A stretch of DNA of 64,000 nt from Lolium rigidum (lineage: Eukaryota; Streptophyta; Magnoliopsida; Poales; Poaceae). The stretch lies in the NCBI RefSeq assembly GCF_022539505.1, contig NC_061512.1:247086510-247150509 (forward strand). The letters run 5' to 3'. The notes under the pieces were generated by a model. The model saw only the letters and a program-made list of their open reading frames with translations, had not been told where the DNA came from and made no database searches. The position numbers were made by a program, and so were the translations under genes. The stretch's first letter is position 1. Each line of letters opens with the position of its first letter. Of this stretch, positions 11,777-21,286 are shown in pieces.

Positions 11777-11805
11777 CACGTGCATTGCACGTGCACAATT
11801 ACTAG
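11777..11805 (+). other. Helitron 3' terminus: hairpin plus CTAG
   Basis: Perfect 8-bp stem with a 1-nt loop, 8 nt before the terminal CTAG. This is the termination signal of rolling-circle Helitron transposition. Confidence 0.8.
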
Positions 11806-12099
11806 TTGAATTTAAAGTCTCAGTAAAAGAAGATTCCTGCATCATGTCTTAACCCTACATACGACTGACTGGGAGAGCAGTCTAGTTCGCATCTTCTCCT
11901 GACCTCACTCCTTCCTTCTTCATGTAACTCCTCGAGTGACTAATTAATAGCTATGGATAACAATGCTAGTAGTAATGTACGCAAACCACCTAAGAATGAA
12001 TATTGAATGCAATATGGATGTAACAAGTAACATGCTCTATTCTATGGCTTATTTTGTCTGAAAACAAAAGTTTCTCTGTTGATATAGCATTATATATCT
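11806..12099. other. Intergenic spacer shared by both units
   Basis: Aligns with 22469-22786 of unit 2 (tcttaaccctacat, gtaactcctc and further stretches). No gene seen. This is the spacer between FCLY and the Root_cap gene. Confidence 0.6.
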
Positions 12100-12492
12100 G
12101 GAAATTCTATTCGGCTTTCGGGTGCGTATGCTCCCACTACCAAAAAATTATATTTTGAAATGTCGAAAAATTCGGACAAAAAATTCTACATGTACATCTC
12201 CATAATATACGTGCGTTCGTCAAGTTTCACGAAAAGTCAATATTTTGTGTGGTCTATATAAAAAAGAGAAAGTTTATCTTGTGAAAAGCATTATTTTTAG
12301 CACTGAATTTTGTCTTTTTTACACACGTCACATGATAAGTCAATTTTTTTATGAAACGACTTTGTGAGCATGTAGCATGTGAAGATGTATGTGCAAACTT
12401 TTAGTTTCAATTTTTAAAAAATTTAAAATGTATGTAAGATGCATTACGAAATATAGGGAGCATATGCACCCATGTTCGAAAACACCGCTCCC
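12100..12492. mobile_element. Mutator-type MITE (393 bp)
   Basis: It is flanked by ttatatatct at 12090-12099 and 12493-12502, a 9-10 bp target duplication as expected of the Mutator superfamily. Near its ends are inverted repeats GGGTGCGTATGCTCCC (12120 region) and GGGAGCATATGCACCC (12456 region). It is missing from the paralogous unit, where the site near 22776-22786 is single copy. No coding capacity. Confidence 0.7.
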
Positions 12493-12820
12493 TTATATAT
12501 CTTTGTAAGAAAATATTTAGGAAACAAGTTTTATTTTGAAGACAACTAGGTATGATAGGGGTAACCCATTTTACTTTTTGGTCATTTCAGAATGACCAAT
12601 ACATTTCCACCTTTTCTTCTTACCATCATGCTGCTAATCACCTTGTCACTAATGGGGTGGTTCAGCCGGTACAACGAGGGGCAACACCCACAAGGGTGGA
12701 AAACTAAAACTCAGAGTGACGTTGTCACCCACAAAGAAGAGTAAAAGGTAAACATGAAATTTTATAAACGTATAAAAGAATACATAGTGAAATAGTAGGA
12801 TCTGAGATATAAATCAAGAG

Positions 12821-13131
12821 CACCACGGCCAGATCCAGGTATGCGGTGGATCTGGATGCAGTTCAATAAGTGGATGATACAGAGGTTCTTCGCGGCGGCG
12901 CCGGCGTTCCCGGCAGTAGTCTCTTCGGAGGCGGTGCTCGGTGACTTCCCGTCTGCGGTGTGGTGGGCTCCGGCGATCCAATGTTTGGGGAGCTTCAGCA
13001 GCGGCGCGCCATCGTCAGCTCCGGCTCGTCGTCGTCGTCGGGATCCAGAGGGCTTCCTTGTAATTTTTCCTTTGGTTTTGGACCTTTCTGTAAGTTTGGA
13101 GAATTAATATATCATCCCTTTCGCAAAAAAA
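12821..13131 (+). mobile_element. Short poly-A retroposon (about 310 bp) with about 10-bp target duplication
   Basis: aaatcaagag stands at 12811-12820 and again at 13132-13141 after the poly-A. The paralogous unit has the unoccupied site (gaatcaagaggtggc near 23746). Its tail, ttaatatatcatccctttcg plus A-run, and its body are related to the larger retroposon at 10325-10987. Confidence 0.8.
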
Positions 13132-13390
13132 AAATCAAGAGGTGGCTTGTCTTGGCTAGGTGGCAATCCCTGGTACTCTTCTTCTTTAGGTCCCTAAACA
13201 AAATCCCCCTTTCTCCTTCGTTAACAGTCATGTCGAACGCCGCAAAATAAAAGAGTACACGCATGACACAAACAAATAAGACTCAGTACAAACTTATAAC
13301 ACAACGCTAAAAAGTATAGCTTAGTCCTACAATACCCCCACTTTATTACTTTTTTCAACATAAAGCCAAAACGTGAAACTCAAAACTGAT

Positions 13391-13704
13391 CCCGGGCACA
13401 TATGCATTCGGTATGTACAAAACATATTTCAAAAAAAATTAAAAATTAAGGAAAAAAATTCTCATGTAGAGGGACATGTTCTATGTGTGCATGTAAAGTT
13501 TCACATAAAATTGACATTTTTTGTGAATTATTTTAGCACCAAAATATATCTTTTTGACACATGGCATAAACCATGTCGGTTTTTGCTGAGACAACTTTAT
13601 GAGCATGTAACATTTTAAGATATACACGGGATATTATTTGTATTTTTTACATTTTTAAATATGTTTAAAATGGATCTTAAATAAAGGGTGCATATGCACC
13701 TGGG
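13391..13704. mobile_element. MITE-like element, unit-1 copy (predates the duplication)
   Basis: About 314 bp of AT-rich sequence bounded by self-complementary cccgggcacatatgcattcg and gggtgcatatgcacctggg. The same element lies at 23991-24300 of unit 2 in the same flanking sequence, so it was already present before duplication. Its ends resemble those of the MITE at 12100-12492. No target duplication could be fixed. Confidence 0.5.
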
Positions 13705-14076
13705 TGACATCACATATATATTAGTTAATGCACAACCTAAGTTTCATAAAATTGATGGAGCTAATTTTCCATTGATCAACTGCCAAGAACGTTGGATCCA
13801 GGGAACCAGACTCGAATATGTAACTCAATTCATCAGTCGGTCATATTGGCCTCTATGTTAGTTAGTGCACTTCCAATATTTCTGAAAATTAACAAGGTGA
13901 CAAAAAAGGATGTTACGTAGATTCAAATGATTGAGATGATTAAAAACATTGCTTCATACACATTATTTCTTCTTGTGCAATATCGTATATGCGGCCAACT
14001 AACATGTTTGCATCCGCAATTGAATTATTCACTGATACCATAGATATGTGATTGAGCTTCTACTTGGAGGCTCCAT

Positions 14077-15306
14077 TTACGCTGCGGAGGCAAGGACATG
14101 GCTACCGCCAACGTTGCGGTGGAACTTGGAGACGGCACAATCGGTGGAGAAGAGCCCACCAGATGAGAGGTACTTTGGCGCCCCACCCATGATTGGCATC
14201 TTGGCGGTGACGTTCATCTTGTTGACGTAGTCCATCCGGTAGGTCTGGCCAAGGACACCGTCGACATTGTTCGTGAGAGAATGGAACTTGAAGCGAAGGT
14301 CAAGGTGCACGAGGCTATCCTTCAAGGTCTTGCCGTAGCTGTGGATCTTTGAGTCCTCATCGCTGATAGGCACTGCGCTGGCCGAGATGCTAAACACACC
14401 GGCAATGTCCACCTTGACAGAGTTGACCGTGTCTATGCGTTTCACAGATAGATCGGGAAGGACCTTGGACACCCACCGAGCGTTGTTAAGGGTGTCTACA
14501 TTTATAGGCTCGCCGTCGAGGGTGATCTCGATGTGGTCCTCGTCCTCATCCCACTCGATGGCCTTGCGAGCGCCGACGTAGAGGCGATGGTCGCCGAAGG
14601 TGATGCCGAGGGCCTGTATCCACGTGAAGGTACGGTCGTTGGAGGGGTTATGGTTGCCGATGAAGTGTGCATTGATGTGGAGATCGGTGTCAGAGACGAG
14701 GCAGAAGTCCTGGTCCCTCCTGCCGTGGAAGTAGAAGGTGACGCCGTCGCCGCCGGTGAAGCTAGGGTCGCCACATGAAGTTCCCGGGAATACTACACAC
14801 CCTGCATAGAAGTGGTATCAGAATCGATCGAGATAACGAACCAATGCCGTGATGTGTGCATGCTTGCATGGATGGATGGATGGTGAACCGAGGAACATAC
14901 TGCATGTCGTCTCGCAATCGCTGCAAGACATGTAGCAGGACTTGGGGCAGAGATCCGGGCACTGCGCGATGCACTTTTTACCCCAGTCATCGTTACATGT
15001 GTAGATTTTGTTTGGCTTGCTGTAGTCAGCGCGGTAGGGCTGGCCGTTGGCGTAGGACTTGACCTCTGTCCGAGGATGCCCGTCGTCGAAGGTCCGATGG
15101 TGTCGGGGGGGAGGAGGAGGAGGGTCGTATCCGTCCCCGCCGCCCCAGGGATCATCCCCGTTCCCGGGATTGGGAGGAGGAGGAGTGTCGTCCTCATTCC
15201 GGGGAGAAGGCGGAGGCTGACCCATGACGCCTAGCGCAAGCGCCACCACCAGGAGGCAGCACCAGCCTAGCTGAGCCGCCACCGCCACGCCATTGCGCCT
15301 CGCCAT
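14077..15306 (-). CDS. Root_cap-family secreted protein, unit-1 copy
   Basis: Two exons: 15306-14901 (406 nt, donor A|GTATGT) and 14801-14077 (725 nt, acceptor TATGCAG), joined in phase 1 to give 376 aa. Residues 1-34 form a signal peptide (QLGWCCLLVVALALGVMG). A low-complexity Pro/Gly/Asp linker follows (about 35-75), then a Cys-rich segment (KKCIAQCPDLCPKSCYMSC, CETTC). The C-terminal half carries GTSCGDPSFTGGDGVTFYFH, GRRDQDFCLVSDTDLHINAH and the Root_cap region (LGITFGDHRLYVGARK). The family (PF06830) contains secreted proteins first found in maize root caps; biochemical function is unknown. The start is the ATG at 15306, the only ATG before the signal peptide. A TATA-like box lies about 107 nt upstream. 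Intact, with no stops; it has a close paralogue at 45943-47179. Confidence 0.9.
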
Positions 15307-15356
15307 TACCTTTGCCAATCACTGAACCGATCGATCGAGATGATCTAAGCTTCAGG

Positions 15357-15387
15357 GTATGTATGTATGTATGTATGGATGGATGGC
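15357..15387. repeat. Microsatellite (gtat)n(ggat)n in the Root_cap 5' leader
   Basis: Runs of gtat then ggat repeats between the TATA-like box and the start codon of the unit-1 Root_cap gene. The unit-2 copy has only gtgtgtgtatatggatgac here, so the tract expanded after duplication or shrank in unit 2. Confidence 0.8.
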
Positions 15388-15412
15388 ATGTACTGTGCTG
15401 ACCACACGGCTT

Positions 15413-15418
15413 CTTATA
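15413..15418 (-). promoter_or_regulatory. TATA-like box of the unit-1 Root_cap gene
   Basis: TATAAG on the minus strand, in cctataagaagc, about 107 nt before the ATG at 15306. It is conserved in the unit-2 paralogue at 47273-47278. Confidence 0.55.
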
Positions 15419-15995
15419 GGCGATGGATGGCTCTGACTTTGTGAAAAAAAAGGGGCTAAAGTAGAGGTCAAGTGACTTAGTTTTGGCAAGTGGCGTAGGG
15501 GAGGAAAAGATATATGCTCACAGATTGCAGGAATACTATGACCAAGTCAGTGTCGTCCAGTTGACATTAGCTATACCCGAATATGTAAACAGTCTTACAA
15601 TATGCAAAATTATGCATCTAGCCATGTCGGCTTCTGGATCCTCATTATCCATGCAGTATGAAGAGCGTAACCAGCTGTAAAGCCCGACGGCATGTCGATG
15701 TCGGCATATCGCTGCATGCTTCTTCAGATCACGTTGTCAAAGGACGTGCTCCGCAGCTGCGTTTAAGCCATTGAGGCCGAATTCCTTTTGTTTGAGCGGA
15801 TGTTACTTCGAATTCCTATGCTAGTAATCCTGGATTCCGATCATGGCCTTAGTGGTGGCGCGGCCCAGTTGAAGCCATTGTGGCCCAGCTGAAGCCTTGC
15901 TCAGGAAAACGTTTCGACTGGGCGTCTTTTATCCCCGATGAAACCCTAGCCGGCAGACCACTCGCTCCCGGCCGGCGTCACTCCCCTCTTTCTAC

Positions 15996-17377
15996 CATAG
16001 TTTTAAAAACCGGACCGGACCGGCGGTTGAACCGGAAAAAACCGGAACCGGTGGCCTTGCTGGTTTGTTAAGCGCACAAGACCGCCCCCGCCAGCGACCC
16101 GGGAAAAACCGTTCGAACCGGCCGGTTTTCGCCAGAACCACTGAACCGGACGATTTAGGCCGAGCCGGACGGTTCAGTGCCGTTTCCAGAAATACCCCAT
16201 TGTTTAACTTATTTTTGTGTGAAAAATAGAAGGGCAAGAGTGGAAAAGGTGGAAAACGTGGCTTTCCTTAGGTTTTCTGTCGCTCCGTGTCTGTCGATTC
16301 ATTCGCCTCGGTCATCCCCTTTGTGCCGCCGCCACCAGGAGGCAGACGCGGCGACGCCATGGCCATGGCCGCCGCTTGACCGGCCTACCACGACGCTGAC
16401 CGCCAGCAGTAGAGGAAGAATATCGTCCTCCACAGTCTTCACTCCTCCCGGTCTTCGTCCTGTTCCCGTGATCCCGTCCGGTGCGGCCATACTCCTCTCC
16501 TCAGCTCTGCACTCCGTCCGCAGGTCAGTAGGTCACCATTCATCTTTTAATTTGAAGCAAACTGATGGCAGCAGTTAGCACTTGTTATTGCTGTTCTGCA
16601 GTTCGTGTACGCGGTTATTCATCATGCCTTTATGCTTCCGTTCTGTAGTGTGTAGTGTGTAGTCTGTACCCATGTATGTATGTACTCTGTACCTCGTATT
16701 TACTTATAGATTTACTGGATTAGCTTATTTGTTTGAATTTGATGTTGATAGATTTATATGAATCAGATTTCTTATCATACTTCTAGTTATAGAATTATAT
16801 GAATCAGATTTCTTATCGTACTTCGAGTAGATGAACATAACGAAGATGAAGATGACTCCTTTTATGAAGAGAATCGGGGCAGTGTGACAGATTGGACCTT
16901 CGAATACCGTTGAGTTTGGCGCCATGTTTCCCGAACTTGAGACTTTGAAAGTTTATTTCTTGCATATGTTGCATGTATGAGAAGCTTGTTATATCAGACG
17001 ATTATCAGATTATGTTCCTTGTTTAAATTCTGGAACCTTGGAACTTGGAAGTATATTTTCATTGTTACCTGTTTGTTCACTTGTTGGCTTGCTCCTGTAC
17101 AGTGTACATGCGTCAACTATGGCTGGAGCCAGACCTGGACGCTGCTAGCCTGCTACATGCATGATGCATCTTAAATTCTTAATGATATATGCTTTGCTTT
17201 TGCCTGAATTCATTTTTATATATATTTACATCTTTATTTCAGCATTTATGAACAAAAAAATACCATTTTATATCTTAAAAAACCAGCTAGTGAACCGATA
17301 AACCAATGGTTCGACCGGTAAAAACCTGAACCGAGAGCCTCGCCGGTTCGGTCACCAGTCCGGTTTTTAAAACTATG
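15996..17377. mobile_element. Non-autonomous hAT-type transposon (1382 bp)
   Basis: An 8-bp target duplication, ctttctac, lies at 15988-15995 and 17378-17385, as in the hAT superfamily. Terminal inverted repeats are catagttttaaaaaccgg at the left and ccggtttttaaaactatg at the right, followed inward by further CCGG-rich palindromes. The interior has a GC-rich exon-like patch (about 16270-16530) and an internal duplication of tatatgaatcagatttctta (16756 and 16797 regions). No transposase is seen. It sits in the 5' leader region of the C1A protease fragment. Confidence 0.8.
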
Positions 17378-17701
17378 CTTTCTACTTGTCCGGCGGCTCT
17401 TCTTCGCCTGGGGACTGCCTTCTTATTAGCCAAGACCCGCAAGGTGAGCTCCCGCCTCCACCCCTGTTCTGTGCTTTGTTTTGTGCGATGGCTGTTTCTT
17501 TTTTCGAATCGAATGAGAAGCCGAATTGGTTAGGAATGGACATGCTCTCTTCCAAGTAACTCAAAATTGGTTGTGAATTTGTTCATGTCAACTTGATGCA
17601 TTCTTTGCAGCCAATTTTTTGCTGTTAAAAAACGTGACACTCATCTCCTTGGCCGCAGATCCCACCTACCCGTCACCGCACGCACTTCCCCGTCGTGATC
17701 G

Positions 17702-18166
17702 ATGAGGGGCTCCACGGCTCTCATGGCGGCGCTGCTGCTGCTGGTGTCGCTGGCGGCGGCCGACATCCCCATACCGCACAGGGAAAAGAGCGAGGAGGAG
17801 ATGAGGCTGATTTTCGTGGAGTGGAAGGCTAAGATGGGGAAGACCTACAGCTCTGCCGGCGAGGAGGAGCGCCGTTACGCGACGTTCAAGGACTCGCTGC
17901 GCCGAATCGACCAGCATAACGCCGCCGGGATCCACTCGTACCGCCTGGGGCTCAACAATTTCTCCGATCTCACCCAGGAGGAGTTCAGCGCTACCCCCTG
18001 CCTAGTTATTCAGTCAGTTCACGACAAGGACAAGGCAGCGTGGAGGTTGATTATATACATGCTGTTTGTTTGTGGTTTCCTCATTGTTTACTTCATTTGG
18101 ACCAACTGGCTGGCCTGTGGGTGGGGAAGACTCTTTGTGCTTCAACGTAAGTCCTTGCTGAACTAG
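17702..18166 (+). pseudogene. Papain-type (C1A) cysteine protease, signal peptide and propeptide only
   Basis: ATG at 17702, then a signal peptide (STALMAALLLLVSLAAADIP), then an I29 propeptide-inhibitor domain: MRLIFVEWKAKMGKTYSS, EEERRYATFKDSLRRIDQHN and YRLGLNNFSDLTQEEFSA, i.e. an ERFNIN-like helix plus the GLNxFSDLT motif. Homology stops near 17991 and the frame reads on into unrelated sequence to 18166. The mature catalytic domain is therefore absent and no active enzyme can be made. It ends about 290 bp before the duplication junction near 18282, which probably removed the rest. C-terminal C1A pieces lie in opposite orientation at 50568-53290. Confidence 0.7.
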
Positions 18167-18269
18167 ATTTTTATTGTGATAGTTTCAGTATCCACATCAA
18201 CAGAAATCTTCATCTTCCAGCAGCAGGTTACAGTTTCCAGCACGTATGTCAACCAATCGATTGGGTTTG

Positions 18270-18290
18270 TAATGGGCTAGATCCTCCTCT
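18270..18290. other. Junction of the tandem segmental duplication
   Basis: To the right, sequence matches FCLY exon 2 (from about position 97 onward, cctcctctag). To the left it does not. Unit 2 therefore begins inside FCLY exon 2, after 40 of the 58 exon-2 codons counted in the gene's direction. Confidence 0.7.
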
Positions 18291-19224
18291 AGGGTCCTCT
18301 GAGTGAGCCCATACAGGCCCGACCACTTGAGCATCTCCTCAACGCTGTCGAACACAGGGCGGGACTCAAACCCATAGTAGTATAGCAGAAACTTTTGCAA
18401 CATTTCCTGCATAACAGTGTGAGTATTTAATGCACTTCACCACGGTAGAGAATATAATATCTGTTCATCTCAACTAAAAAAGGTAGTAACGAAAAGCAAA
18501 GATGATTTATAAGGCAATCATGCCCAGTCAAAGTCAGATTATCAATTAGATGAGCAGACAGATGGGAACTGCTTGCTGAGATCTCAGGATGCCACTGCAA
18601 TTAGTGGTCAATTTAACCGTGCCGTTTTGTTTTTCCTAGAACTGAAGCCATGTGGTCTTGATGAAATCATACAAGAGCATGAGAAAAGAAGAGAGGGCGA
18701 AAGCAAACCTGCACAAAGTTGTCCATCCTGAGCAGCGAGAGGCCGTAGAGCCTGAGCAGCAGGAGCGAGTTGGCGAGGCCGTGCAGCCTGCGGCGCAGCC
18801 AGGAGCTTCCCGGCGGCGGGCGGAGGGTAATGAACACGAAGCGGCCGCCGTCCCAGATTCTGAGCCAGTCGTCGTCGCCGTCGTCCCTGGCGGAGAGGCC
18901 GAGGAGGTCGGCGAAGCGGCGCACGTGGAGGTTGCGGGGGTGGATGCCGGCCTCGAAATCGTCCCCGCCGATGGTGATGGTGGCGAGGCGTCCGCCAACC
19001 TTTCCCCGGCACTCGAAGACGCGGAGCTGGGGGAGGGATGTGGTATAGTTGGTGCGGAAGAAGGCGGTGGAGGCGCCCGAGATGCCGCTGCCGACGATGC
19101 AGATGTCGTCGGCGGTGGCGGTGGCGGCGAGGAGGGAGGGTAGCAGGAGGAGGACGATGGGGAGGAGGAGGGGCGGCATCGAGAAAGTCAACGCTTTCTG
19201 AATATTTTCTTCCGTAGAAACCAT
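18283..19224 (-). pseudogene. FCLY paralogue truncated in exon 2
   Basis: Exon 1 runs 19224-18709 (donor CAG|GTTTGC) and exon 2 starts at 18406. Both match the FCLY at 48-1024. Exon 2 breaks off after LYGLTQRTLEE, and the following residues (DLAHYKPNRL...) are unrelated, with a stop at 18197. The loop FEAGGAIIHPRN of the intact copy is shortened to FEAGIHPRN, removing three residues beside the FAD-binding region. A MULE sits 41 bp upstream of the first ATG. C-terminal catalytic regions are absent, so this is a dead partial copy. Confidence 0.82.
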
Positions 19225-19969
19225 TTTCCTATTTTTTCATGAGAAACCATTTTCTTTTTCAAACGGCGATTTTGACAGAAATACGCCTTTTGACAAAGAA
19301 AAGCACGGAATGACCCTCTGTCCAAACTATTTCACTGGACTAACCTTTTTGTGTGGCGCCCTTGTGAGTTGCGCCGCACTTGTCTGTGTGGCACCCATGC
19401 GAACGACACCACACATCCAGGCCGACGTGGCGCGGTCGATGTTGTGCGCCGTTGACCAGCCGACGTGGCAGGACGTGTGGCGCCGTTCGCATGGGCACCA
19501 AACATTGAATGTGTGGCGCCGCTCGCAAGGGCGCCACACATCCACTTATGTGTGGCGGCTCGAGCCCGCCCAACCCGACCACACCACACTCACCACCGAG
19601 ATCTTCTTCTTCCTCCTCTGACCAGTCACCCCACCTCTCTCCGCCACCCAAATCTCTCTCAAATCTTGGTGGATTTCGTTGGATCTGTATGTGGAGTTCG
19701 TTCTCAACCCGTTTCTTGAGGTAATCTCCTCCGTTCCCCTTCTTTTCATCCAATGGAATTGATGTATTTGGTTGGATCTAGATGTGAAACCCTAGATGTG
19801 AAACCTAAGTTGATTTGGCAAGTGAAGTTGATGGATTTTGAATCTTAGGGTTTGTTGAAGTAAGACAAGTGGTAGGGGTAGGTTGTATGGGTAGAAACCC
19901 TAGGTTGATTTGTTTTGATTATGGTTAACTAATGAACACATGTATGTATGTGTTGTTCACATTATGCTA

Positions 19970-21020
19970 GGGGTGGAAAGAATTGTTCATGTTCATCATG
20001 TGGACAAGGATGCTTTCTTGAAGGGAAACCTAGAGCCGGACCCGGAAGAGGTTGACTTGGTGTTTGACCGTAGCCCTAGCTTTGCCGAGGTGTTAGCACA
20101 AGTGAGGATTGACTTGAATTGGAATGAGCCAAATGATGGTGTTGAGCTAGAGGGAAGACATAATGTGGGGTTTGGAAAATGCACACCCGTTGGAAGACAA
20201 TGCGTATCAACTCCGAGCAACGTTGATCCGTTTACAAGGAGACAGTGGCTGAGTCACAAGACAAGGCTCTGGAGTTGTTTGCAACCAAGACGGTTGATGC
20301 TCATTTCGAGCTTGACCTTAACCGACGCTCTTGCCCCGTTGATGCTAGGAGTCCACCACCCATGAGCCAAGAAGAAGCCACCGAATCTCCCATTGTACAA
20401 GATGCACCGTTGGAGAAGGAGTATGACGAGCATGATGATGGTGATAATGGTTTTGAGATGAATTACACCAATGTTAGTGATTTGGATGCATATTTGACGT
20501 AAGAGGACATGGACTACTCAATTCCTTATTCCTGATGTTATGCCTCGGACTCGGATGATGATGGACCCGATGAAGAAGTTGGTGAGGATGGCTTGACGGC
20601 TAAGGAAGCCGAAAGAGATGACATCTTCAAGAAAGGTAACCGGACCGGATATTCAGATACCATTGTTCCGTGATGTTAGCCTTGCGGATGGAGCCGTGGT
20701 TGATGGTGGTAAAAGTTTACTTCTTGGAGCTAGGCCAATTTCCAAGAGAGATGTGGATGTCAGGACGAATATGATCTTTAAAGGGATCACGTTTGATACC
20801 TTCTTCCAATTGAAGGTATGGATGAAGGAGTTCTCAATTAAGCATCATCGCCCTTACACCGTTGTTCACTCGGACTTGAACACGCGGTACACGCTAAAAT
20901 GTGACGATAGTAGGTGCCCATGGGTTGTCCGTGCAAGAACTTTTAAAAAAGGGCCCTCTTGGCACATAACCAGTTTTGTAGCCACTCACATGTGTCGGGG
21001 GAGGAAGCTTGATGTGCCGG
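19970..21020 (+). pseudogene. MuDR-type transposase, N-terminal part
   Basis: Open segments in several frames encode an acidic N-terminus (HVDKDAFLKGNLEPDPEEVD, EKEYDEHDDGDNGFEMNYTN). The MuDR N-terminal domain follows (FKGITFDTFFQLKVWMKEFS, RYTLKCDDSRCPWVVRAR and GPSWHITSF). In MULE transposases this region binds the inverted repeats and precedes the DDE catalytic domain. Here it breaks near 21020 and no catalytic domain follows. In-frame stops and frame changes (around 20500-20540 and elsewhere) also break it. Confidence 0.65.
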
Positions 21021-21029
21021 CTTACAAGC

Positions 21030-21286
21030 GAGATGAACGGGAGAAGACCGGTAGGCTCGATGTGCTTCATGTACCGCTTGTCATACGACATGTCACGCAT
21101 GCTACCGTGGTAACGAATCTTCAAGGGCTCAAGAACCTACAAGCACATCCAGACACATAATATTATGCCATATCCAATGAAATAAAACAAGAGGTGTTAA
21201 CAAAATAAATTCAGTACCTTCCCTAGGTCCGCGATATGATAGGCCCGGTGTTGCCTATCATAGTAATCATCTATGAGCCACACCAT
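21030..21286 (-). pseudogene. Plant-mobile-domain-like (aminotransferase-like) gene fragment inside the MULE
   Basis: A first exon 21286-21218 (MVWLIDDYYDRQHRAYHIAD, donor AAG|GTACTG) can be joined to a second starting at 21136 (acceptor TTGTAG). The second reads VLEPLKIRYHGSMRDMSYDK and then HIEPTGLLPFIS. Such N-termini belong to the plant mobile domain proteins found in MULEs and other elements (family knowledge). The frame is cut at about 21030 where it meets the transposase remnant. Convergent to the transposase. Confidence 0.5.

Larger units (their letters stand above)
1308..11805 (+). mobile_element. Helitron-bounded insertion (10.5 kb) with several nested elements
   Basis: The 5' end is TCTATACCAATATAAAAA, the usual grass Helitron start. 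The 3' end is a perfect 8-bp hairpin (CACGTGCA-T-TGCACGTG, 11777-11793), then 8 nt, then CTAG (11802-11805). The block sits between host A (1307) and T (11806), as Helitrons do, with no target duplication. The paralogous unit has the unoccupied site at 22463-22475 (tatata|tcaaattt against tataaa|ttgaattt here), so the whole block is an insertion. It contains a repeated 5' segment, further Helitron-like ends, retroposons and remnants of a multi-exon gene. I saw no intact Rep or helicase. Confidence 0.8.

Noticed and set aside
14502..14778. Ser/Thr-rich and Val/Glu-rich ORFs across Root_cap exon 2 (also 46368-46710)
   Set aside because: Other-frame and antisense shadows of the Root_cap coding exon, whose frame is fixed by splice phase and paralogue.
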